A program made the translations under genes and the position numbers. From positions 1 to 40,450 of the forward strand of contig CAMIOS010000021.1 of assembly GCA_946222995.1 (NCBI GenBank): a stretch of DNA of 40,450 nt. The letters run 5' to 3'. The DNA comes from an uncultured Enhydrobacter sp. (GTDB taxonomy: Bacteria > Pseudomonadota > Gammaproteobacteria > Pseudomonadales > Moraxellaceae). Positions 27,195-34,219 of this stretch are shown piece by piece (the stretch's first letter is position 1; each line of letters begins with the position of its first letter). The notes below the pieces were generated by a model. That model searched no databases. It saw only the letters and a list, made by a program, of their open reading frames with translations, and was not told the DNA's origin.

Positions 27195-28430
27195 ATGCAA
27201 GAACTTACCCCACCAGACACCAGTAGTACACCTGTAATTACCCTAGAGCCGCCTAAGCCTGTGGAAGTCGTGCCGCAAGACGAAGCCGACCAAATGGTCA
27301 AGCTTGACCAAACCAAAGTGCCAGAACTCGATGCCAAAGTGAACGAGTTTGTGATGAATGTGCTACAAACCCCTGTCAACACGCCGACCTTTGACGAAAA
27401 GGTCAACTCAATCCATCAACTCGGCAGTGCCGAAATCCGTGCCTCGGCTCAAATTTCTAATCGCATGCTTGACCGCCCTGCCAAAAGCATGGACAAATCA
27501 TTGTTTGAAGGCTCGCCCATTGCCAAATCCTTGACCGAATTACGGGGTATTGTGGAAGACCTTGACCCAAGCAAACAAGGCGTACTAGATAGCCCACGCA
27601 AATTTTTGGGTATTATCCCGATGGGCAACAAAGTGCAAGATTATTTTCGTCAATACGAATCCTCTCAAACCCATATTAACAAAATCATCGAAAGTTTATA
27701 TAACGGCAAAGATGAACTGCTCAAAGATAACGCCACTATTGAGCAAGAAAAGGTCAATATGTGGAATTTGATGCAGTCGCTGCGTCAATATATCTATGTG
27801 GGCAAAAAAATTGACGAACGCCTTGAACAAAAAATTACCGAACTTGAAGCCACCGACCCCGAAAAAGCCCGTATCGTCAAAGAAGAAATGCTATTTTATG
27901 TACGGCAAAAAAACATGGATTTTTTGACCCAGCTTGCCGTCAATATCCAAGGCTACCTTGCCCTGGACATGATCCGTAAAAACAACCTTGAACTGATTAA
28001 AGGCGTGGATAGAGCCACCACCACCACCATTTCTGCCCTGCGTACTGCGGTCATGGTCGCCCAAGCCTTAAGCAATCAAAAATTGGTACTTGACCAAATC
28101 AATGCGCTTAACACCACCACCAGCAGCCTAATCGAGTCGACCTCGGTCATGCTCAAACGCCAAACCGCCCAAATCCACGAGCAAGCGAGCACCAGCGGCA
28201 TTGAACTCGAAAAACTGCAAAAAGCCTTTAATAATATCTACGAAACCATGGATGCGATTGATGACTTTAAGGTCAAAGCGTTGGGTAATATGCAGCAAAC
28301 GGTGAATGTATTGACCCAAGAAGTTGACAAAGCCCAAGTGTACCTTGATAAAGCCAACCGCAAAACTGCCATTGAAGTGGCGAATAATTTACAAATTGAA
28401 GATAAATCGCTCGGTGAGGTTAAAATTTAA
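27195..28430 (+). CDS. TelA-family protein (toxic anion resistance, KlaA/TelA type)
   Basis: 411 residues from ATG 27195, with AAGGA 7 nt upstream. An acidic Pro-rich N-terminus (about 1-60) precedes a long, almost wholly helical domain typical of TelA/KlaA (PF05816): SAQISNRMLDRPAKSM, the conserved tract with IPMGNKVQDYFRQYESSQ, LQIAVNIQGYL-like helices, TTTTISALRTAVMVAQAL, and a C-terminal coiled coil. It has no transmembrane segment. Family members are linked to tellurite, lantibiotic and membrane stress resistance, with the mechanism unresolved. Downstream genes encode a VWA lipoprotein and an XpaC-like protein, the latter a frequent TelA partner. A strong terminator follows the gene. Confidence 0.88.
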   Translation: MQELTPPDTSSTPVITLEPPKPVEVVPQDEADQMVKLDQTKVPELDAKVNEFVMNVLQTPVNTPTFDEKVNSIHQLGSAEIRASAQISNRMLDRPAKSMDKSLFEGSPIAKSLTELRGIVEDLDPSKQGVLDSPRKFLGIIPMGNKVQDYFRQYESSQTHINKIIESLYNGKDELLKDNATIEQEKVNMWNLMQSLRQYIYVGKKIDERLEQKITELEATDPEKARIVKEEMLFYVRQKNMDFLTQLAVNIQGYLALDMIRKNNLELIKGVDRATTTTISALRTAVMVAQALSNQKLVLDQINALNTTTSSLIESTSVMLKRQTAQIHEQASTSGIELEKLQKAFNNIYETMDAIDDFKVKALGNMQQTVNVLTQEVDKAQVYLDKANRKTAIEVANNLQIEDKSLGEVKI

Positions 28431-28445
28431 ACCCAAAGTTCCGCA

Positions 28446-28475
28446 GAAAAAGGGGTGAGATACGCACCCCTTTTT
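28446..28475 (+). terminator. Intrinsic terminator between the TelA-family and VWA genes
   Basis: Perfect GC-rich 6-bp stem (GGGGTG at 28452-28457 with CACCCC at 28465-28470), 7-nt loop, flanked by an A-run and a T-run. It splits the cluster into at least two transcription units or attenuates read-through. Confidence 0.85.
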
Positions 28476-28542
28476 CATCAAAAAACCAAATTTATCAACT
28501 TTTTATGACCCTTTATATAAAGCTACCTTAATAGGATTTTTG

Positions 28543-30249
28543 ATGAAAAATAATCATAGCAGCCGACAAAAATCTATTGCGTTTACCCCTACCAACAAAA
28601 GCAATAAACTATCTGCGGCGTTTGCCATCGGCTTGTCGGTAATGGTAGCCGTCTGTGCTTGTAGTAAAAAAGACGATACATCTAAAACCGACAGCGCAAA
28701 TAGCACCATTAGCAATAATGAAGCATTAAACCGTCCCGACGCGCTATATATCTTGGCTGGGTCAGAGTTGCAGGATATCGAGCCGTTTTTAGGCGACATC
28801 AAAGCCAAAACTGGCATCACACTTAAGCTTGATTATACAGGCACCATTGACGGTGCTGAAGCCATTGCGCGAGGCAAAAAGGTTGACGGAGCATGGTTTT
28901 CGCACGGCAAATATTTAAGCCTGATCAATGGTAAACAAATCATTACGCAAAACCCGATTATGCTGTCGCCTGTCATACTGGGTGTTAAGCAAAGCAAAGC
29001 CCGTGAACTTGGGTGGCTAAATAGCGATGGCAAAACCGCAAAAGCCGATTTAACATGGCAGAGCATCGCCGATAAAGCCGATTCAGGTGCGCTAAAATAC
29101 GCCATGACCAATCCTGCATCGAGTAACTCAGGTTTTACCGCGTTGATGGGCGTGGTGTCTGCATTTGCGGGCACATCCGACGCCCCCACCGAAGCCGATA
29201 TTCAAAAGGCAGAACCAAAACTTAAAGCCTTTTTTAAAGGTCAAGCATTGACTGCAGGCAGCTCGGGATGGTTAGCCGATGCGTTTGTCAAAAATTTGCA
29301 AACCACCAATAACCTTGATGGTATGATTAATTATGAATCAGTGCTACTACAACTGAACCGAAGTGGCAAACTTAAAGAGCCGCTGGTACTACTGTATCCC
29401 AAAGAAGGCATTATCACCGCTGATTACCCACTCATGTTGATTAACGCAAACAAACAAGCGGCATACGACAAAGTGGTCACTTATCTTAAATCAGCCGAAT
29501 TTCAAACCAAGCTTATGCAGCAAACCTATCGCCGACCTGTCAATAGCAGCATCAAGCTTGACCCAAGTTTTAACCAAAACATGCTTGTGGAACTGCCCTT
29601 CCCCAATGCTAAAAATACCATCAATACCATTTTGGGCTCGTATATGAACGAGCTACGCTTGCCTGCCCGTCCGATTTTTATCTTAGACACCTCTGGCTCG
29701 ATGACTGGCAAAGGCATTACCCAACTTAAACAAGCATTAATCACTTTGACCGATGGCGATGGCACGAGCATGGGTGACTTTGCCAAATTCTCGGCACGTG
29801 AGCAAGTTATCTTTATCCCTTTTAACAGTAACCCCGAACCCAGCCAACAATTTAACGTGACTAAAGACACGGCAGGGCGTGAGCCGATTCGTCAGTTTAT
29901 CCATGGGCTTAATGTGGGCGGCGGTACGGCGATTTTTAGCTCGCTACACAGTGCGTATCAAAAAGTTGAAGGGTTACAAGCCACACAAGACAGCAAGCAA
30001 CCCTATTATGACACCATCGTGCTGATGACCGACGGGCAAAATACCAATGGTGAAAGCTTTAGTGATTTCCAAGATTTTTATAACGGCTTGCCCGCCAATG
30101 CCAAAAACGTCAAAACCTTTACCGTGCTGTTTGGGGATGCTGACCCGACCGAGATGCAAAAAATTGCGGAGTTAACAGGCGGTAAAGTATTTGACGGGCG
30201 TAAGGACAGCCTTGCCAGTGTGTTTAAACAAATTCGCGGCTATCAGTAA
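28543..30249 (+). CDS. Lipoprotein with solute-binding-like domain fused to a VWA domain
   Basis: 568 residues from ATG 28543. A hydrophobic signal (LSAAFAIGLSVMVAVCAC) ends in a lipobox-like VCAC before SKKDD, so the protein is probably lipidated. Residues ~65-360 form a solute-binding-like domain related to the protein encoded at 25816 (see there). Residues ~376-565 form a von Willebrand A domain with a complete MIDAS: DTSGS starting at Asp382, a Thr near 463 in GGGTAIFSS, and Asp497 in LMTDGQN. VWA domains with an intact MIDAS bind divalent cations and protein partners. The binding and VWA modules on one lipoprotein suggest a ligand-sensitive partner for the neighbouring TelA or XpaC-like protein (inference). 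It is followed 8 bp later by the XpaC-like gene, so these two are co-transcribed. Confidence 0.85.
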   Translation: MKNNHSSRQKSIAFTPTNKSNKLSAAFAIGLSVMVAVCACSKKDDTSKTDSANSTISNNEALNRPDALYILAGSELQDIEPFLGDIKAKTGITLKLDYTGTIDGAEAIARGKKVDGAWFSHGKYLSLINGKQIITQNPIMLSPVILGVKQSKARELGWLNSDGKTAKADLTWQSIADKADSGALKYAMTNPASSNSGFTALMGVVSAFAGTSDAPTEADIQKAEPKLKAFFKGQALTAGSSGWLADAFVKNLQTTNNLDGMINYESVLLQLNRSGKLKEPLVLLYPKEGIITADYPLMLINANKQAAYDKVVTYLKSAEFQTKLMQQTYRRPVNSSIKLDPSFNQNMLVELPFPNAKNTINTILGSYMNELRLPARPIFILDTSGSMTGKGITQLKQALITLTDGDGTSMGDFAKFSAREQVIFIPFNSNPEPSQQFNVTKDTAGREPIRQFIHGLNVGGGTAIFSSLHSAYQKVEGLQATQDSKQPYYDTIVLMTDGQNTNGESFSDFQDFYNGLPANAKNVKTFTVLFGDADPTEMQKIAELTGGKVFDGRKDSLASVFKQIRGYQ

Positions 30250-30257
30250 AGGGTGGG

Positions 30258-30896
30258 ATGATCATGCGACGGTTTTGGTTATTTTTTTATGATTTGCCCA
30301 ATATTTTTGGGTTGGCATGTTTGCTCCTTGCGTTGATTGGCTATGTGGTGTTTGTGGTAATGGTCGGCGATTTTGCGTCGGCGTTGGTGATGTTATTTGT
30401 CGTGCTATTGGCATACCCGCTAGGCTGGCTACTGGGTTTTATCGTACGAAAACCTGAAACGGTTTTACAATTTGAGCAAACCTTAACCGCTGAACAAATC
30501 AGCGAGGAACTGAATCGCTTACTCAAAAAGGTACACAACCGTATCAGCCCCGAAGCGTACGAGCATCTACAAAATATCCAAAACTCGGTGCTCTCGGTAT
30601 TGCCGCAACTGGTGTCAGGTCGCTTTGGCAACCAAGATTTATTTACCATCAAAAAAACCGTGTTTGACTACTTGCCGACCACGCTTGAAAACTACTTAAA
30701 ACTGCCCAGCGCTTATGCCAATCGGCATGTCATTCAAGACGGTAAAACCGCCAAAATGCTACTGACCGAGCAATTATCCTTGATTGATACCAGTATGCAG
30801 CAAGTGGTACACAGCATTTATAACGAAGATGCTCAAGATCTATTGGTCAATCAGCGGTTTTTAGAAAATCGATTAAATGAAATGCGTTTTTTATAA
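30258..30896 (+). CDS. XpaC-like (5-bromo-4-chloroindolyl phosphate hydrolysis family) membrane protein
   Basis: 212 residues. Two adjacent N-terminal hydrophobic helices (IFGLACLLLALIGYVVFVVM and SALVMLFVVLLAYPLGWLLG) are followed by a cytoplasmic helical domain (about 75-212) with SEELNRLLKKVHNRI, FTIKKTVFDYLPTTLENYLKL and a C-terminal helix ending FLENRLNEMRFL. This layout fits XpaC-like proteins (PF10112), which are often encoded beside TelA. It is not expected to be a true hydrolase; the name comes from a historical phenotype. GGGTGGG precedes ATG 30258; ATG 30264 is an alternative. Its 3' end overlaps the purK stop by 6 bp. Confidence 0.8.
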   Translation: MIMRRFWLFFYDLPNIFGLACLLLALIGYVVFVVMVGDFASALVMLFVVLLAYPLGWLLGFIVRKPETVLQFEQTLTAEQISEELNRLLKKVHNRISPEAYEHLQNIQNSVLSVLPQLVSGRFGNQDLFTIKKTVFDYLPTTLENYLKLPSAYANRHVIQDGKTAKMLLTEQLSLIDTSMQQVVHSIYNEDAQDLLVNQRFLENRLNEMRFL

Positions 30897-32054
30897 CCCC
30901 AATTTATTGGGCAATACCGCCACCACCTGCTTAACCGTGTCATTAAGCTGATTACTGTCTGTCGGCATCACGGTAATATGGGCGATTTTGCGATCGTCTC
31001 GCTCTTCTTTGTCATAGCCATGATAATGCACGCCCTCAATCGTTAATAATTGGCTGATATCGGGATACTGTCCAATGACATTGAGCATCACTGAGGGTTT
31101 GACAATCGAGGTATCGCCTAGCGGCAAGCCTGCCACCGCACGCATGTGGTTTTCAAATTGGCTACACACCGCCCCTTCGATGCTCCAATGCCCAGAGTTA
31201 TGCACCCGTGGGGCAATTTCATTGGCAAGCAGTTGTTCTGCACGGCCATCTGTCGTAACAAACAATTCTAATGTCATCACGCCCACATAGTTAAAATACT
31301 CAAGCAATTTTTTGATATTGCTTTGGGCTTGGGCGGTCAAATGCTTGGCATCAGGGGCAGGGGCAGTGGTTTTTGCCAAAATACCATTGTGATGCTCGTT
31401 TTGCACCAGTGGATAATAGCGGATATCGCCTGTTTGACTACGTACCGCAATAATGGACATCTCTCTCTCAAAGTCGATAAACCCTTCAGCAATGAGAGGG
31501 GCGGTTTGGGTCGCCTCGCCAAGCTCTGCCCATGCGTCGTCAATTTGCTCAGCAGTTTTGAGTACAAATTGCCCTTTGCCGTCATAGCCGCCACGGGTGG
31601 TTTTTAGCACCAAGGGCAAGCCTAACTGCTCACTTGCTTGCACAATATCATCTTTGCTTTCAACTTTTAAAAACGGCACGGTTTTGATACCCAACTGTTT
31701 AAACAAGTTTTTTTCATTCAATCGGTCTTGGGCGATGTGTAAGGCATGGGCGGGCGGGTAAAGCGTTTTGGTTTTTTCCAAGATTTCGGCGGTTTTGAGC
31801 GGGGTATTTTCAAATTCTAAGGTAAAAATATCACACGCCTTGGTAAAGTCATCAAATTGCTCACTGCTAAACACCTTGCCCAGCAGTCTTGCAGGGCTGT
31901 TTAGGCTATCTTCCAAAAACACACAGCGAATCCCTAAGGGTAAAGCCGCTTCGGCAAGCATTAAGCCAAGTTGCCCGCCGCCCAAAATTCCAATGGTTTT
32001 GACCGCATAAGGTGAGTGATTGACGGTATACAAGTTGGCTGGGCTGATTGGCAT
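30891..32054 (-). CDS. purK: N5-carboxyaminoimidazole ribonucleotide synthase PurK
   Basis: 387 residues of the ATP-grasp superfamily. It makes N5-CAIR from AIR, bicarbonate and ATP in purine synthesis. The N-terminus has the glycine-rich IGILGGGQLGLMLAEAA; then come LVLKTTRGGYDGKGQFV for ATP binding, and LLANEIAPRVHNSGHWSIEG in the conserved C-terminal region. The length is typical. The start ATG 32054 has only GGAAA/GAG upstream. purE, its partner, is not adjacent. Its 3' end overlaps the XpaC-like gene by 6 bp with no terminator between them. Confidence 0.95.
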   Translation of the reverse strand: MPISPANLYTVNHSPYAVKTIGILGGGQLGLMLAEAALPLGIRCVFLEDSLNSPARLLGKVFSSEQFDDFTKACDIFTLEFENTPLKTAEILEKTKTLYPPAHALHIAQDRLNEKNLFKQLGIKTVPFLKVESKDDIVQASEQLGLPLVLKTTRGGYDGKGQFVLKTAEQIDDAWAELGEATQTAPLIAEGFIDFEREMSIIAVRSQTGDIRYYPLVQNEHHNGILAKTTAPAPDAKHLTAQAQSNIKKLLEYFNYVGVMTLELFVTTDGRAEQLLANEIAPRVHNSGHWSIEGAVCSQFENHMRAVAGLPLGDTSIVKPSVMLNVIGQYPDISQLLTIEGVHYHGYDKEERDDRKIAHITVMPTDSNQLNDTVKQVVAVLPNKLGL

Positions 32055-32147
32055 AATGGGCTCGTTTCCAAAGGTTAAGCAACATAAAAACTGGGTGAAA
32101 AATAAGCGTAATTTTACCGTGAAAGCGTTGGATTTTCAAAGTTTTGG

Positions 32148-32192
32148 CAAAAATAAAACCGCCTAACAAGTCTAAAGCTTTATTAGGCGGTT
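32148..32192 (-). terminator. Intrinsic terminator of the small gene at 32225
   Basis: Perfect 10-bp stem (AACCGCCTAA at 32157-32166 with TTAGGCGGTT at 32183-32192) followed, on the minus strand, by a T-rich run at 32148-32156. purK therefore needs its own promoter downstream of this hairpin. Confidence 0.75.
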
Positions 32193-32224
32193 AAAAACTA
32201 AGTTATATGTTAATAACAAATAAA

Positions 32225-32527
32225 TTAGCTAAAATGGGCAGGCTCTTCATCATAGACATGCGCATGCCATTGTGACAGTTGTTTATGCATGAGGCTTTGA
32301 ATCGCCGCATGAATCATGTGCTGACCGATAAACTGCGTATCACTACCGAGCATGTCTTTGACTTTATCCGAAAACTCGATGCTAACCCACGGCTCTTCTT
32401 TGTCATCCGAAGCACGTAAGACTAGTTTACCGTCTTCTTGCTCGACAAATTCTAGCATCACCGCCTCGGCTTTGGCTTCTAGCGCGGCTTTTAACATACG
32501 ATTGCGTTGGGTTTTACTATTTTCCAT
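32225..32527 (-). CDS. Small uncharacterised acidic protein
   Basis: 100 residues from ATG 32527, chosen because GAGGGTGA lies upstream; a TTG is immediately before it. Soluble, no signal. It has a basic N-terminal helix (RNRMLKAALEAKAEAV), then strands (MLEFVEQEDGKLVLRA, PWVSIEFSD) and a helix near MIHAAIQSLMHKQLSQW. No family recognised. Good ribosome binding site, a clean terminator and a compact alpha/beta pattern support a real gene. It is the sole gene between marC-like and purK. Confidence 0.7.
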   Translation of the reverse strand: MENSKTQRNRMLKAALEAKAEAVMLEFVEQEDGKLVLRASDDKEEPWVSIEFSDKVKDMLGSDTQFIGQHMIHAAIQSLMHKQLSQWHAHVYDEEPAHFS

Positions 32528-32604
32528 CAATTCACCCTCTAAACAGTTGAGGTTATAAACCTTATATAATAATCCTCAATATGGGCGTGTTTGCTACAAA
32601 AATC

Positions 32605-32662
32605 AAGGGGTTTTTGTCAAAAATGCCAAAAAGAAGGGGTTTTTGTCAAAAATGCCAAAAAG
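32605..32662. repeat. Two perfect tandem copies of a 29-bp repeat
   Basis: 32605-32633 is repeated exactly at 32634-32662. Each unit contains TTGACA on the minus strand (complement of 32615-32620 and 32644-32649), just upstream of the minus-strand small gene at 32225-32527, so the duplication may duplicate a -35 element. Too few copies and no spacers for CRISPR. Confidence 0.85.
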
Positions 32663-32679
32663 TTGGTCAAAGCCCTGGC

Positions 32680-33327
32680 TTATTGCATCAAATGTGGAAA
32701 GACGCTTTTCAATCCTGCCACGATAATCTCAACACCCACCGCCGCAAGCAGCATCCCCATCACCCGATTGAGTACGCTTAGACCTGTTTCGCCCAAAAAG
32801 CGATTGACTTGCCCTGCTGCCATAAAGCTTAGATAAGTAATGATACTAATCAATAAACCTGCAACCATGATAGCAACCATATTGCCATAGCCCGCGCTGT
32901 GCCCACTTGCCGCATAAATAATCACGGTCGAAATACCCCCAGGACCAATCACCATCGGAATGGTCAAGGGTACAACTGCCGATGCTGCGCCTTGAAACAC
33001 CGCCCCTTTAAAGTCCTCACTTTTTTGGGCTTGGGGTTTGGCGACATTGCCAGAGCCGTTCATCATCCCAATAGCAATCAGCAGAACCAATAATCCGCCT
33101 GCGATACGAAACGAGCCGAGCGAAATGCCCAATACTTTTAAAATTGCCTCGCCTGCCACCGCAAAAATCGCCACCGTGATAAATACAGTAACTGCTGAAA
33201 TCAGTGCAACTTTGCGGGTTTGCTCTCGGGTAGCGGTTTTGGTAATGTCGATAAATAGTGACAATGCAGCAAACGGATTGACCAATACAATCAATGCCAA
33301 AAAGATGGTAAAAACTTGGGTTTCCAT
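32680..33327 (-). CDS. MarC family inner-membrane protein
   Basis: 215 residues with six hydrophobic helices, in the length and pattern of the MarC/YchE/YhgN (UPF0056) family. It begins METQVFTIFLALIVLVNPF, with the conserved NPF near the N-terminus, and continues with LGSFRIAGGLLVLLIAIGM and VPLTIPMVIGPGGISTVI. The function is not settled; a role in multiple antibiotic resistance was originally proposed for MarC and later doubted. The start ATG 33327 gives the family N-terminus. Neighbours offer no functional hint. Confidence 0.9.
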   Translation of the reverse strand: METQVFTIFLALIVLVNPFAALSLFIDITKTATREQTRKVALISAVTVFITVAIFAVAGEAILKVLGISLGSFRIAGGLLVLLIAIGMMNGSGNVAKPQAQKSEDFKGAVFQGAASAVVPLTIPMVIGPGGISTVIIYAASGHSAGYGNMVAIMVAGLLISIITYLSFMAAGQVNRFLGETGLSVLNRVMGMLLAAVGVEIIVAGLKSVFPHLMQ

Positions 33328-33434
33328 GTTGGTGTTTTCTAGATAGGTGAATGAATTTAGTAAAATAAATGTGTTAAAATCAGTCGCTATCCTAGCATAG
33401 ATTTTTACTATTTTTATTAAACCAAGGGTTATTT

Positions 33435-34115
33435 TTAATGTGGCTGCGCACTTAAGGTGCGAAAGTTCATCACGGCTTGCGCCATAATTTGTGGACTATC
33501 ACTGGCTTGTGCGGTCAAAACATACTGTAATGGGGCGTTGGCTTTCATCAGCGTATAGACCTTTTGATGGCTTGCCACAGTGTCATTTATCGCTCTATCG
33601 GCCACAACAGTGGCGGTTAAGCCGTGTGTATTAGCAGATTGTTGGGACATTTTTGTAAACGCTTGAATAAGCGTGTTCATATCGGCAAATCGCGCTTTAA
33701 GTGAGCAGAAATTGTCACCTGTCGCCAAATAATACTGTCCACCTTCAGGGGTTTTTATGCCCCACACAGTTTTTACTTCGGGTTCAAAGTGAAAGGTTTG
33801 TTTTTGCTGAGCATTAAGTTGTAACATGTGTCGACTGCGCGCAACATCGTTTACTTTTTGCTCATCCCCTGCGTTTAAAACACAGGTTTGATAAAAAATA
33901 GCCACTGCCTGCTTAGCAAGTGCGATGCGATTATCTTGGCTATTAACTGTATTAGATGGCTGATTAGTAGTCGTTGCACTGGCGATTGGTGCTGTATTAT
34001 TGGCGTTTTGCGGTGTGGTGGCTGGGTCGTCTGTTTTGGGCGAGCAAGCAGTCAAACCCGTTATAGCAGATAATAATGTTATTGTGATAACGTATTTAAT
34101 GTTCAAAAATTCCAT
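33435..34115 (-). CDS. Uncharacterised lipoprotein
   Basis: 226 residues. The signal segment YVITITLLSAITGLTAC ends in a lipobox (LTAC), followed by a Thr/Asn/Pro/Ala linker of about 40 residues and a soluble domain from about residue 65 (RIALAKQAVAIFYQTCVLN onward). Two Cys in the mature domain (near YQTCVLN and DNFCSLKAR) could form a disulfide in the periplasm. Start ATG 34115 has AAGGA upstream. No family recognised. It lies alone between the MarC-like gene and the ABC exporter. Confidence 0.75.
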   Translation of the reverse strand: MEFLNIKYVITITLLSAITGLTACSPKTDDPATTPQNANNTAPIASATTTNQPSNTVNSQDNRIALAKQAVAIFYQTCVLNAGDEQKVNDVARSRHMLQLNAQQKQTFHFEPEVKTVWGIKTPEGGQYYLATGDNFCSLKARFADMNTLIQAFTKMSQQSANTHGLTATVVADRAINDTVASHQKVYTLMKANAPLQYVLTAQASDSPQIMAQAVMNFRTLSAQPH

Positions 34116-34219
34116 GTTAATTTTTCCTTTTTGTGTAAATATGAATTTTAACAGAATTTTTGTTGAATAGTTTGAGTTTTAAAATCTTTAATGTTTCAAA
34201 TTTACAGCAAAAACCCCAG

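Noticed and set aside
27104..27406. Minus-strand open frame opposite the start of the TelA-family gene
   Set aside because: Ser/Thr-rich shadow of a clearly coding plus-strand gene, with no ribosome binding site and no recognisable fold.
32605..32662. Possible CRISPR repeats
   Set aside because: Only two directly abutting identical units, with no spacers and no cas genes nearby.
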